Assembly (NCBI GenBank): GCA_020073485.1
Contig: JAIQFB010000001.1
Coordinates: 248,001-312,000, forward strand
Reading direction: 5' to 3'
DNA from: Terriglobia bacterium
GTDB lineage: Bacteria; Acidobacteriota; Terriglobia; Acidiferrales; UBA7541
DNA: 64,000 bases
Numbering within the stretch: position 1 is the first letter of the stretch; each line of letters opens with the position of its first letter. This document shows, piece by piece, positions 10,347-20,779 of this stretch. The notes below the pieces were generated by a model. The model was not told the DNA's origin. It did no database searches and saw only the letters and a program-made list of their open reading frames with translations. Made by a program: the position numbers and the translations under genes.

Positions 10347-11330
10347 TCAGGCGGGAAACTTATCCGGCTTGCTGTTTCGGAAAGTTCTTACCGGTTCCAC
10401 TCGATTCTCCATTTTCCACGCAGCAACAATTTGATCCAGCCCCTCGCGAACCGTGGGATACCGCGGCGCCCATCCAAAATCGCGCCGGAAGCGTGCGCTT
10501 GTGGTCCTCGTGGATCTTGTGAAGTAGGCCACGGCGTGCTCCCCGGCCAGCCATTTCGCAAGCCAGACGGGAATCCGCCGCGGACGGGGCGCGGCTAGTC
10601 TGGAAGCAAATATTTCCAGAAACTCGCGAACGGCAACGAGCTCGTCATCGACGACATGCCAGACGCCGTTGCGCGGCTGCTCCGCGACGGCCACGTACGC
10701 GCTCGCGGCATCGTCGGTATGAATCATGGACCACTTTGCGTTTCCCTTGCCGAAGATGGGAAGCTGGCGTTTGCGCAACGCGTCGGCCAGCATCCGCGTG
10801 TGGGCCGAATCGGGATCGTAGAAGAAGCCGCTGCGCATGATCGCCACGGTCATGCCCACCCTCGATCCAGCCTCGCGCGCAGTCGCTTCCGCGTCAATGG
10901 CCGATTGGATTACGGGCTCTGGTACAACGGGAGAATCCTAGTCGAATGGACTCTCGTCCTTCGGACGTGCCACCCACACGATGCTCTGTTGCAGGTATGT
11001 TTTCGCGCCGGTTTTTGCGGCGGCTTCGGTGAGGCAGCGCGTGCCTTCCCTGCGGATGCGATCGTTCATCGCCCAATCGGAGGGAGAGGGTTTCTGTTTC
11101 GTGGGAATGGCCGTAGCCGCATGCATTATGGTGTCGCAGCCGTCCGCTGCGCGGGCCAACGAATCGGCGTCAAACAGATCCGCGTAGCGCGGTTTGCCAC
11201 CAGCTGCCCTGACCGCGTTTTCGGAGTCCTGGCTGCGCACCAAACCAATCACCGAGTGGCCTTTCGAAATGAGTTGCCACGTGATTCGCCTGCCCAGCAC
11301 TCCGGAAGCGCCCGCGAGGAACACTTTCAC
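10347..11330 (-). pseudogene. NAD-dependent epimerase/dehydratase, interrupted by one in-frame amber codon
   Basis: An extended-SDR protein of about 327 residues. The N-terminal Rossmann motif is AGASGVLGRR; the C-terminal half has substrate-domain features (IHTDDAASAYVAV, then RRDFGWAPRYPTVREGL). Codon 131 is TAG (plus-strand 10938-10940), and both sides remain in the same frame with normal coding character, so only one base disrupts it. The usual YxxxK catalytic pair is not evident. The GTG start at 11330 was chosen because AAGGAG lies 8 bases upstream. The gene is a recent pseudogene, a read-through gene or a sequencing error. It is convergent with rpoD and lies downstream of the MFS gene on the same strand. 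Confidence 0.85.
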
Positions 11331-11473
11331 TGGCCCGCTCCTTCGCAATATTGGATGGCGAGAGTTGCCGCCTTTGGGATTTCACCACGGAAGGGCCGTT
11401 CCCCTGCGGGCAGAACCACGCGCCACCGGTCAAGAAATTGCATTTGGCATACCCAATTCATGGCTCGCACCGG

Positions 11474-12820
11474 CTACCCCGGGGAAGGTTCTGGAGTTTC
11501 TGGAATCCCGGGAGATAGGGCTCTCACCCGCAGCGCCGCCACCACCCCGCCGCCGTAAATCGCCCCCAGAATCACAAACGCGATCGACAGCGTGACGTTC
11601 TGCGCGAACCATCCCAGCGTGAAACTCATCATCACCTGCAGGATCGTGGAGATCACCGAAAACGCCGATTGCGTTCGCCCCATGAGGCGCGCCGGCACCG
11701 CGGTCATAATCGAAGATTGCGTTAGCACTCCGCCCAGCGCGCGGCACACACCAAACAGCGCGTTCATGGCCACCGCCACCGCCAGCAGGCGAGCGTAGGG
11801 AAATAGTGTATGGCCAATCGCTAGGATCGACAGTGCCATGATGAGCACAACATACGGCCGTTTTCGCGCCACCGAGCCCGCGGCGAGGCCTCCCACGATC
11901 GCTCCGCAGGCCCAGCCGGCTTCAATCCATCCGTATCCTTTAGCCCCCGCCGAGAGCAGGTTCCTGGCCAGGGCCACCACCAGAATATTCGCGCTGATCA
12001 CTCCCGCCATCATGCAGGAATAGGTGATTCCCAGCGCCAGCACGCGCGGCTGCTTGCGCAAATATTCCAGCCCCTCGATGATGTCCGCGAACACGCTGGT
12101 GGCCGGATGCATTTCTTCCTCGGTCCTCATGAACGACGGTTCGGACATTTCCGGAGGCGCTTCGATCGTGGGGGACGCGGACGTCAGCCGCGTGTTGTGC
12201 GCTTCATGAGGCGGGTAATATCCCTGCCGCAGCAGGAGCAGGCAAATCGCCGAAATCAGATATGTCGTGCCGTCGATCCCCAAAATTCCGCCCAGTCCGG
12301 ATCGTTCATAGATAAACCCGACCAGCGCGCCCGCCGCGGCCATTCCGCCCTGCACGGCGATGAGCACGGTGGCATTGGCCGTGATCAACTGCTCCCGCGG
12401 AACCAGTTCCTGGATCAGCGCGTTCGTCGTGGACCAATAGATCGCGAATCCCACGCCCAGCAGCAGCACCATCGAATACAGTTCCCACAGCGCCAGACGT
12501 CCCAGGAACGCCAGCGCAGCCGTGCTCAGGACCAGTACCGCGCGCGCCGCATCGATCGTGATCCCCAGATAGCGCCGGTCCACTCGATCGATCAGCACGC
12601 CCCCGAACGGCGGCACCACCAGTCCCGGCAGCGTCACTAGGATCACGATCCAGCTTACTTTTACCGTGGAATGCGTGGCCCCCAGGACATACCAGGTCAC
12701 ACCCGCGAAATTCATGCCCGTCCCAAATAGTGAAACCAGCATGGCCGTGAAAAAGAAGGGGAATCCCGGCACGTGAAACAACGCTTTCCAGCTGGTTGCC
12801 GGTTGAGGGTCGGAGGCCAT
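11474..12820 (-). CDS. MFS transporter, drug/siderophore exporter-like (MFS_3/EntS group)
   Basis: An inner-membrane major facilitator of 448 residues with about twelve hydrophobic segments and a hydrophilic central loop near residues 205-240. The inter-TM2/3 motif GGVLIDRVDRR matches the family loop G-x-x-x-D-R-x-G-R-R. Overall the sequence (FSVISTILQVMMSFTLGW and similar) resembles EntS/MFS_3 exporters rather than sugar importers. The ATG start has no strong ribosome-binding site. It is divergent from the kinase gene at 13084, with a 263-base gap that probably holds both promoters. Substrate unknown. Confidence 0.85.
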   Translation of the reverse strand: MASDPQPATSWKALFHVPGFPFFFTAMLVSLFGTGMNFAGVTWYVLGATHSTVKVSWIVILVTLPGLVVPPFGGVLIDRVDRRYLGITIDAARAVLVLSTAALAFLGRLALWELYSMVLLLGVGFAIYWSTTNALIQELVPREQLITANATVLIAVQGGMAAAGALVGFIYERSGLGGILGIDGTTYLISAICLLLLRQGYYPPHEAHNTRLTSASPTIEAPPEMSEPSFMRTEEEMHPATSVFADIIEGLEYLRKQPRVLALGITYSCMMAGVISANILVVALARNLLSAGAKGYGWIEAGWACGAIVGGLAAGSVARKRPYVVLIMALSILAIGHTLFPYARLLAVAVAMNALFGVCRALGGVLTQSSIMTAVPARLMGRTQSAFSVISTILQVMMSFTLGWFAQNVTLSIAFVILGAIYGGGVVAALRVRALSPGIPETPEPSPG

Positions 12821-13083
12821 TTCAGAATCGACTAAACCGTGTCCGCACTGGTTTCAGTGTAAACGCATGATGCCAATGGTTCAATGTCCAATGCTTTCTG
12901 GCGTGCCTGAATTCAGGTTTTGACAGCTGGAACGGGCCTGCTCGCATGCGCGCGAACCCGCTGTCTCCCTTTGCTCTAGAGCGTTTATCCGGTGTGAACG
13001 GTCTATTTATGACTTCTTTAGAGGGTCCCGGGTACCGTGAGGTTGGCGCTCGGGTTTCCCGGCGCGCTTGCTGGGCACATTCC

Positions 13084-14064
13084 ATGCTGATGATTCCGCT
13101 CCAACCCGGAGAGAAATTCGAGCACTTCCGCATCGAGACCCTAGTCATTCGCACCTCGATGACCACGATTTACCGGGCCACCGATTTGCGCACCGGCCAG
13201 CTCGTGGCCATCAAGATTCCTCACCCCGAGCTGGAATGCGATCCCACGTTTTACAGCCGCTTCCAGCGCGAACTATCCATCGGAAAGAAACTCCGCCATC
13301 CGGGCGTCGTGCAAACGATGGCCGAAGACGATCTCGATCAGCTGTGCATCGTCATGGAGTGGGTGGAAGGAAAATTCTTGCGGGAGATCATCACCAGGGA
13401 AGGAAAGCTTCCTTTGGAACGCGCGACGCGCATCGCGATCAACGTCTGCGAGGCCCTCGAATACATTCACGGCCAGGGCGTCGTGCATCGCGACTTAAAG
13501 CCGGAAAACATCATGGTCGGCGAGAACGACCGCATCAAGCTCATTGATTTCGGCATCTCCGGCGCCGAAGGCGCGCGCCGCCTGACCTTCTCCAAGCTTT
13601 CCAACGCCATGGGCACGCCCGACTATATTTCTCCCGAGCAAATCAAGCGCAAACGCGGCGACGCCCGCAGCGACGTCTACGCGCTCGGCGTGATCCTCTA
13701 CGAAATGCTGACTGCACAAACACCGTTTAACGGCCCCAATCCCTTCGCCGTGATGAACGACCGCCTGGTCAACGATCCCGATCCGCCGCGCGAATTGAAT
13801 CCCGAAATCTCGGCCGAAATGCAGGAAATTATTTATCGCGCGCTCGAACGGGATCCGGAAAACCGCTACGCCAGCGCCCGCGCATTTGCCGAGGACCTGG
13901 CGCATCCGGAAAGAGTTGTGGTCGTCGATCGTTCCGGGAAGCGGGAAGGGAAGCCGAAAGAAAAACCCGCTTCCATCTTAAAGAAGATCCTGTCCTACGC
14001 CATGCTGGCCATGATTCCCGTGGTCATTCTTACCCTGCTGCTGTTCGCGGCTCGCCTGAAATAA
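13084..14064 (+). CDS. Membrane-anchored Ser/Thr protein kinase (PknB family, atypical ATP loop)
   Basis: A Hanks-type kinase with catalytic lysine K44 in VAIK, HRDLKPEN at 135-142, DFG at 155-157, GTPDYISPEQ as the activation-segment end, and one C-terminal membrane helix (about 303-322). The kinase domain therefore faces the cytosol with almost no outer part (only AARLK). The glycine-rich loop is unusual: residues 20-32 contain no glycine where L-G-x-G-x-x-G is expected. The ATG at 13084 begins just before the conserved fold; the frame is open from 12946 and an ATG at 13090 is equally possible. No convincing ribosome-binding site is seen. Confidence 0.87.
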   Translation: MLMIPLQPGEKFEHFRIETLVIRTSMTTIYRATDLRTGQLVAIKIPHPELECDPTFYSRFQRELSIGKKLRHPGVVQTMAEDDLDQLCIVMEWVEGKFLREIITREGKLPLERATRIAINVCEALEYIHGQGVVHRDLKPENIMVGENDRIKLIDFGISGAEGARRLTFSKLSNAMGTPDYISPEQIKRKRGDARSDVYALGVILYEMLTAQTPFNGPNPFAVMNDRLVNDPDPPRELNPEISAEMQEIIYRALERDPENRYASARAFAEDLAHPERVVVVDRSGKREGKPKEKPASILKKILSYAMLAMIPVVILTLLLFAARLK

Positions 14065-14233
14065 TTTCCTCCATCAATACGGCGCCGGAAATTTCAGGTC
14101 CTCGCGCCCGCCCGATTACTCTTTCCGCATCACTGTACCGCCGTTCTATAGCCACGTACCGATTTGCCGATCAGCATGGAAACATGCCCGCTGGGCCAGG
14201 ACTGCACTTGCAGCCTGCCGGAAAGAAGAAGAA

Positions 14234-14869
14234 ATGCCGCGAACTCTATACTTCACTACAGCTTGTCTGCTTGCCCTGCTTTTCTGCGCCCCCGGGCGCG
14301 CGCAGGATTCACCCTCGCTGGGCGATCTGGCCCGGCAGGCGCAAAAGAACAAGACCAGCGCCCCCGCAAAGAAAGTCCTTACCAACGACGATATTTCCTC
14401 CGGGTCGCCTTCCGGCGCAGGGCTTGCTTCGTCCGGCCTGGGCGCGATCGCGCCGCCGGCCTCGACTGGGGCAAACGGCAATCGCGATGCAGGCTCTTCC
14501 GCGGAACAAGCCGTGGGGCGCATGGAATCGGTTATCCTCATGCTCGACTCCATGAATCGCGCGGATTTGGTGAGAGGCGCACTTCAGGGTGTGGACACGG
14601 ATTTCCCGGGCCGCAGCAATTGGGAAACGAGACTGTTTGCCGCCAAGCAACTCTATGTTTCGCGCGGCCGCGACCTGCTCCTTCGAGTCAAGCAGATTCA
14701 GGCTTCCGCCGAAGCCTTGCAGGGTTCTCACGACCCCAATGATCCTCGCGTGAAGGATCTCACTGTCCAAATGCAAGGCCTGGTTCGGGACGGCACCCGC
14801 ATGGACGCGGCATTCCAAGCGGTGATCCTGGAAGGCCGCGACCTTGCGACCCAAGCCCAGGCGCATTAA
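14234..14869 (+). CDS. Secreted protein of unknown function
   Basis: The 211-residue protein starts with a signal peptide (hydrophobic core CLLALLFCAPG, likely cleavage after GRAQ). A low-complexity Ser/Gly/Ala-rich stretch follows to about residue 95, then a helical domain rich in Q, R and A. The segment SLGDLARQAQKNK just after the signal resembles small exported proteins I associate with acidobacteria, but I cannot name a family. The purine run GGAAAGAAGAAGAA just before the ATG can serve as ribosome-binding site. It is 169 bases after the kinase gene and could be co-transcribed. Confidence 0.7.
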   Translation: MPRTLYFTTACLLALLFCAPGRAQDSPSLGDLARQAQKNKTSAPAKKVLTNDDISSGSPSGAGLASSGLGAIAPPASTGANGNRDAGSSAEQAVGRMESVILMLDSMNRADLVRGALQGVDTDFPGRSNWETRLFAAKQLYVSRGRDLLLRVKQIQASAEALQGSHDPNDPRVKDLTVQMQGLVRDGTRMDAAFQAVILEGRDLATQAQAH

Positions 14870-15036
14870 TCCTGGTTCCTTGTCTCAATTCGATAGGTTT
14901 GGATTGGTACTTCGGCTAGCCGCACTGGACCACGAGGTTTCGTGGCGCCGGCGTCCCGCCGGCGGTCTTGCGCTGCGGCACGAGCAATGCAATTGCCGCG
15001 GGGCGCCGGTGCCACGCACCCTCTCCCGAGCGGTTT

Positions 15037-15333
15037 TCACTTCCTCGCCGAAAACGGAATCCGCATTTTTCCTCTCACCACCAGCGCCACCAGAATCGCC
15101 GGCACCACCGAAAGCGCGCACAACGCCGCCAGCTCAGGCATCTCTGCGTGTCCCAGGAAAATCCACAGGATCAATGGCGCGTCGAACAAGATCACTAGCA
15201 CGGGTAGCAGCCGCAGGACCAGGCGCGTTTGCTTTTCCGCTTCTCCGCGGTTCCACCCGCATTGCGGACAATACGTCTTCCCCATCCCGGTCGCCGTGGG
15301 CATGTGGCATTGCGGACATTCCATTGACGGCAT
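15037..15333 (-). CDS. Small zinc-ribbon membrane protein
   Basis: A 98-residue protein with an N-terminal zinc ribbon (ECPQCH near residue 5 and YCPQCG near residue 21) followed by two hydrophobic segments (about 40-60 and 68-88) and a basic tail. This layout fits a membrane protein with a cytosolic metal-binding knuckle; the function is unknown. It starts 53 bases after the cupin gene on the same strand and is probably its operon partner. Confidence 0.65.
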   Translation of the reverse strand: MPSMECPQCHMPTATGMGKTYCPQCGWNRGEAEKQTRLVLRLLPVLVILFDAPLILWIFLGHAEMPELAALCALSVVPAILVALVVRGKMRIPFSARK

Positions 15334-15385
15334 GTCGCCACTATATTCCGGTTGCCGGCCGTTGTCTTTCGGTTTCCCGCGCGCG

Positions 15386-16033
15386 CTAAAAATTCCCCTG
15401 CGTGGGGCTGTACGGGCTGGCCAGGTATTTCAGCGATTGTTCCTCGCTCTTCAGCGGAAGAATCTTGTCCGGATCGAGCCGTACCATCACGTAGCGGATA
15501 TGATCGTCAATTTTCGTGAACCAGTGCCCGGTTCCCGCCGGGATGATGATCATGTCGCCCGCCTTCAATTCGTGAACCTCCGGATTCCTGATCGAGCTGG
15601 CGCTGAAGCCGGGACCATTTTGTTCACGCACGGTTTTCAGCGTGCCCGGCCGCGGCTTCGGGTCCACCAGGTCGGGCCCGGTCAGCAGCGTCGCCGAGCC
15701 TTCGATGATGTAGTAGACCTCGCTCACTTGCTCGTGCTCTGCCACCGCTTCCGCCACCTGGTTTTCCAGACTCGTTGCTTGGCCCAGTTTCCCGCGGTAA
15801 ATGCTCCCAATGCCCAGCTGCACTTTTCCGACGTCCACCGAGCGCACCTGCTGGTCCACCAGCTTGTGCTCGATGGCCCGCTGGTTGTAGCCGTCCAGCT
15901 CGCTTTTGGGGACATACACGGCCGAGCAGTGATTGCACGTGGGTTTCGGTTCCGGCTGCTGCGCGAGCACCGGGAACACGGCGGCCGCGAAACTCAGAGC
16001 CAGAATTTTCAGGAAGATTCGTTGTGCGCTCAT
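15386..16033 (-). CDS. Secreted cupin-domain protein
   Basis: The 215-residue protein has a signal peptide (ILALSFAAAVFPVLAQ) and a C-terminal single-domain cupin. The barrel shows HEQVSEVYYIIEGSATLL, then KAGDMIIIPAGTGHWF, with the glycines and histidines of cupin motifs 1 and 2. A CNHC pair close to the mature N-terminus could bind metal or form a disulfide. The ATG at 16033 was chosen for its GGAGGAG eight bases upstream and because the signal peptide then starts properly. The substrate cannot be read. It is divergent from the ABC ATPase at 16234. Confidence 0.8.
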   Translation of the reverse strand: MSAQRIFLKILALSFAAAVFPVLAQQPEPKPTCNHCSAVYVPKSELDGYNQRAIEHKLVDQQVRSVDVGKVQLGIGSIYRGKLGQATSLENQVAEAVAEHEQVSEVYYIIEGSATLLTGPDLVDPKPRPGTLKTVREQNGPGFSASSIRNPEVHELKAGDMIIIPAGTGHWFTKIDDHIRYVMVRLDPDKILPLKSEEQSLKYLASPYSPTQGNF

Positions 16034-16233
16034 TTGGCATTCTCCTCCGAAAACGTTTTGCAAGTTGGTTCGGAAACGGTTGGGCTATCTATACCCTAAG
16101 ATCGCGCGATGTTGGAGAAAAAAACTGCAGGCGCAGCCTGTGGACTCTTCCTTCAGTCGTAAATCTTCCTTTGAGGATTGATTGAGGAAGTTTGTGCGTC
16201 CCGGTCGTACGCAATCCGTCTTATGATGTAGCG

Positions 16234-17250
16234 ATGGCCCCACTGATCGAGCTGCGCGGACTCACCGTCGAGATACCCACGCCTGCGGGATGGATTCGTC
16301 CGGTGGACGATGTTTCGTTCGTGCTGGAAACGGGCGAGTCGCTGGGACTGGTCGGTGAATCGGGCAGCGGAAAATCGATGCTGGCGCTGGCCTTGATGGG
16401 ACTGCTGCCGCCCGGAGCGAAGGTGCGCGGCGAAGCGTGGTTTTCCGGCGCGAATGCTTCCTCTGCTTCGCGCGTCAATCTGCTTGCGCTCGGCGAACGC
16501 GAGAAGATCGCCGTGCGCGGCCGCGACATCGCCATGATTTTTCAGGAGCCGATGACCGCGCTGAATCCCGTGATGCGCGTGGGCGCGCAGATCGCCGAGG
16601 CGATTCGCGCGCACGAGCCGGGCATCTCGCGGGAAGAAATCCACCGCCGCGTCCTCGCCGCGCTCGAGCGCGCCGCCGTCCCCGAGCCCGCCGTGCGTGC
16701 GCGGCAATACCCGCACCAGCTTTCGGGCGGCTTGCGCCAGCGCGCCATGATCGCCATGGCGCTGGCCGGAAACGATGAAAGCGCGCCGCGCGAAAATGGC
16801 GCGGGAGGCAAGCCCCGCCTGCTGATCGCCGACGAACCCACCACGGCGCTCGACGTCACCGTGCAAAAACAGATTCTCGAATTGCTCGCCCAGCTTCGGC
16901 GCGATCTGGGCCTCGCGCTTCTCTTTATCACGCACGATCTCGGCGTGGTCGCGCAGGTCGCCGACCGCATCGCCGTATCCTATGCGGGCCGCATCGTCGA
17001 AACAGGCCCGTCGCGCGAAGTGCTCGCGCGCCCGCGGCATCCCTACACGGCGGGACTTCTGCGCGCATCGCCGCAACTGGTGCGGCACAAACTCGAGCCG
17101 ATTCCCGGTGCCGTGCCGGCGCTCACCGCTCTGCCTCCGGGATGCGCGTTTGAGCCGCGCTGCGCATTGCGTGTCCCCGAATGCGCCGCAGCCATGCCGG
17201 AGCTGCGCGACGCCGGCCCAGGACATACCGCACGCTGCATTTTGGTTTAG
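16234..17250 (+). CDS. Oligopeptide/dipeptide ABC transporter ATP-binding protein (OppD/DppD-like)
   Basis: A nucleotide-binding subunit of peptide-type ABC importers. It has Walker A GESGSGKS, a Q-loop in MIFQEPMTALNP, the signature LSGGLRQRAMIA, Walker B LLIADEPTTALD, the H-loop FITHDLG, and a C-terminal oligopeptide-transporter extension with PPGCAFEPRCALRVPEC, whose cysteines often hold an Fe-S cluster in relatives. The ATG at 16234 begins right before the first beta strand; the frame is open from 16192. No permease or binding protein is nearby. The OppF-like partner follows at 18436, beyond an inserted methyltransferase. Confidence 0.92.
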   Translation: MAPLIELRGLTVEIPTPAGWIRPVDDVSFVLETGESLGLVGESGSGKSMLALALMGLLPPGAKVRGEAWFSGANASSASRVNLLALGEREKIAVRGRDIAMIFQEPMTALNPVMRVGAQIAEAIRAHEPGISREEIHRRVLAALERAAVPEPAVRARQYPHQLSGGLRQRAMIAMALAGNDESAPRENGAGGKPRLLIADEPTTALDVTVQKQILELLAQLRRDLGLALLFITHDLGVVAQVADRIAVSYAGRIVETGPSREVLARPRHPYTAGLLRASPQLVRHKLEPIPGAVPALTALPPGCAFEPRCALRVPECAAAMPELRDAGPGHTARCILV

Positions 17251-17436
17251 TAGGACAGACTTTAGCCTGTCGGGTTTCTTGTTCTCAGGCCCGGACGTGG
17301 AGTGTCGCGGTAGAATCGGTTGAGGATTGCGAACTTTAATCTTCCGCAGGGCCGCGCAAACCTGGCAGGCTGCCCTTTGCCGGCTCAGGGTAAAAAGCCT
17401 GTCCTACTGGAACCGCGCCACAACTGGAAAAACACT

Positions 17437-18243
17437 ATGACCGATCAATCGACGCACCTCGACAAAGTCCGCGAGCGTTTCACCGCGACTGCCGAAGTGT
17501 TTTCGCAAAACGTTCGCGTCACGCGCAAGGCGGAAGCCGAGCGCCTTGCCGAACGCGCCACCGAGGGCCTTGCCCTCCAGGGCGAAGCCCTGGCCATCGA
17601 TCTTGCGTGCGGCCCCGGCACGTTCACGCGCCCGCTGGCCGCGCGCGTCGGCCGCGCCATCGGCGCGGACCTGACGCCGGCAATGGTCGAAAAAGCCCGC
17701 GCGGAGGCGGCGCGCGATGGCATCGCCAACATCGAATTCGTCTGCTCGGATGTTTACGCGCTTCCGTTTGCCGCGGGCGCCGCGCACATCGTCACCTGCG
17801 GCTACGCGTTTCATCACATGACCGATCCGGCGCGCGCCCTGGCGGAAATGGCGCGAGTCACCCGCCCCGGCGGCCGCGTCGCGATCATCGACATCATCGT
17901 TCCCGAAGGATTCGATCCGCGGCACCAAAATGCGATCGAGCGCGAGCGAGATCCCTCGCATACCGACACGCTGACGGTTGCGCGATTTTTCGAGCTGTTC
18001 CATGATGCCGGCCTCCGCGTGCGTTCCGCGGACGTCCACGAAAACTTCCACGATTTTGACTACTGGATGCGCAACGCCGGCAGCGCGCCCGGAGACGACA
18101 TTTACTCGCGGACTCGCCGGCTGATGGAAAAATTCATGATCGGCGACGTTTCGGGCTTCCGTCCGCGCGTTTCCGGCAAGGATGGCGCCGGACTCGAGTT
18201 CACGCACACGGTTTTGCTGATCGTCGGAGAAAAACCGGAATGA
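17437..18243 (+). CDS. Class I SAM-dependent methyltransferase (UbiE-like)
   Basis: A 268-residue methyltransferase. Motif I is DLACGPGTFTRPLA with an acidic residue at the second strand end (GADLTPAMVEKAR). Later come FVCSDVYALPF and the Rossmann post-motif RPGGRVAIIDI, the usual Methyltransf_11 order. The ATG at 17437 starts near the conserved domain; the frame is open upstream through a palindromic repeat and is not likely coding there. The acceptor substrate is unknown. Its position between the two peptide-transport ATPases is unusual. Confidence 0.85.
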   Translation: MTDQSTHLDKVRERFTATAEVFSQNVRVTRKAEAERLAERATEGLALQGEALAIDLACGPGTFTRPLAARVGRAIGADLTPAMVEKARAEAARDGIANIEFVCSDVYALPFAAGAAHIVTCGYAFHHMTDPARALAEMARVTRPGGRVAIIDIIVPEGFDPRHQNAIERERDPSHTDTLTVARFFELFHDAGLRVRSADVHENFHDFDYWMRNAGSAPGDDIYSRTRRLMEKFMIGDVSGFRPRVSGKDGAGLEFTHTVLLIVGEKPE

Positions 18244-18435
18244 GGATTCGGCCAGTCCGAAGTCTTCACGCCAATTCCGATCCGGGGAACGCCGCGCATG
18301 AGTTTCCATCGAGGCCGCGGGTTATTCGTGGTGCCGGCGCTGCCGGGCGTGGGACACAAATTGCGTTGAACCACGGCCGGCTCTGAAATATTTTTGAAAA
18401 AATTAAGGACAAGTCTCAGGAATCCGAGGACGCTG

Positions 18436-19239
18436 ATGCTCGCTCCGCTACTCGAAGCGCGAAACCTGAAAAAAACATTTTCCGCCCCGGGCGGCGCGTT
18501 CGCCATCGGCGCGGCTTCCGGCGTTCCGGCCGTTGACGGCGTGAGCCTGGAGCTTGCCGCGGGCGAAACGCTCGCGATTGTCGGCGAATCAGGCAGCGGC
18601 AAGACCACGCTGGCGCGCATGCTGCTGCGCCTGATCGAGCCGGACTCGGGTGAGTTACTGGTCGAGGGCCGCGATTTTCTGGCGGCGCGCGGCTCGCAAT
18701 TGCGCGCGCTACGGCGTGAGATGCAGATGGTGTTCCAGGATCCCTTCGCCTCGCTCGATCCGAGAATGCGCGTGGGATCCATTGTTGGCGAGCCGCTGGA
18801 AATCCACGAGCCGAATCTCGCGCGCGCCGCGCGCCGCGCCCGCGTCGTGGAAGTCCTGCGTGCCGTGGGCCTCGCGGAAGACGCGCTGGCGCGCTACCCG
18901 CACGAATTTTCCGGCGGCCAGCGGCAGCGCATCGGCATCGCGCGCGCCCTGGTCCTGCGCCCGCGCCTGGTGGTCGCCGACGAGCCGGTCTCCGCGCTGG
19001 ATGTTTCCGTCGGCGCGCAAATCCTCGAGCTGCTGCAAAATCTGCAGCGCGATTTCGCGCTCACCTATCTGCTGATTTCGCACAGCCTGCCCGTGGTCGC
19101 GCAGCTCGCGACGCGCATCGCCGTCATGCAGGGCGGCCGCATTGTGGAAACCGGCGCGGCCTCGCAAATCCTGAACGCCCCCGCGCATCCCTACACACAA
19201 TCGCTCATCGCCGCGATTCCCGCGCTGCCCGCAAGTTGA
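18436..19239 (+). CDS. Oligopeptide/dipeptide ABC transporter ATP-binding protein (OppF/DppF-like)
   Basis: The second ATPase of a peptide-type ABC importer: Walker [15 protein letters not shown]-loop [11 protein letters not shown], signature [15 protein letters not shown], Walker [15 protein letters not shown] and H-loop LISHSLPVV. It is 267 residues long. The ATG at 18436 has a modest GAGG upstream; a TTG at 18394 would add 14 residues. It pairs functionally with 16234-17250. The transporter's permeases are not in this window. Confidence 0.92.
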   Translation: MLAPLLEARNLKKTFSAPGGAFAIGAASGVPAVDGVSLELAAGETLAIVGESGSGKTTLARMLLRLIEPDSGELLVEGRDFLAARGSQLRALRREMQMVFQDPFASLDPRMRVGSIVGEPLEIHEPNLARAARRARVVEVLRAVGLAEDALARYPHEFSGGQRQRIGIARALVLRPRLVVADEPVSALDVSVGAQILELLQNLQRDFALTYLLISHSLPVVAQLATRIAVMQGGRIVETGAASQILNAPAHPYTQSLIAAIPALPAS

Positions 19240-19266
19240 AAATGGATAGAGGGATTTTTATTTAGT

Positions 19267-19352
19267 TGTCATTCCGAGCGAAGCGAGGAATCCCTCCTTC
19301 TCTTACTCTTAACAAATTCACAGAGGGATTCCTCGCTTCGCTCGGAATGACA
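19267..19352. repeat. Palindromic repeat family A: perfect 30-bp inverted repeat
   Basis: Two perfectly complementary 30-base arms (19267-19296 and 19323-19352) flank a 26-base AT-rich loop. The arms begin TGTCATTCCGAGCG and carry the AGCGAAGCGAGG core. Related copies are at 28861-28939 and 44458-44546, with a half copy near 32785-32802. Here it separates the OppF-like gene from tgt, where it could end transcription. Confidence 0.9.
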
Positions 19353-19360
19353 CAACGTGA

Positions 19361-20569
<1,209 letters not shown>

Positions 20570-20596
20570 AGCGGGCGGTTCGGGTAACAAGCGGGT

Positions 20597-20654
20597 CCGG
20601 GCTCTACTTGGAGCCCGGCGCTATACCCTCCCGCTTGCGGGTGTCAGGGTATAG
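20597..20654. repeat. Palindromic repeat family C copy plus second hairpin, upstream of yajC
   Basis: CCGGGCTC (20597-20604) pairs with GAGCCCGG (20611-20618) around the loop TACTTG. Immediately after, CTATACCCT (20621-20629) pairs with AGGGTATAG (20646-20654) and encloses CCCGC-TT-GCGGG. The first hairpin belongs to the same family as the arrays at 26439-26526 and 43676-43760. Confidence 0.75.
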
Positions 20655-20779
20655 AGAGCCAAGGCAGCGGACGCCGCAGTCCTGAACTCATCGGTCCTTA
20701 AATGAGTGGCGGGGTTTGTATTGCCCGCGCTGGGTCAAGTTGTAAGAGCGATGCCGCAGGGTGTGGCGGAGTGAGAGTA

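Noticed and set aside
14945-14965. GCCGGCG-TCC-CGCCGGC hairpin as a fifth repeat family
   Set aside because: Only one good copy and one partial copy (near 29000) are visible, too few to call a family.
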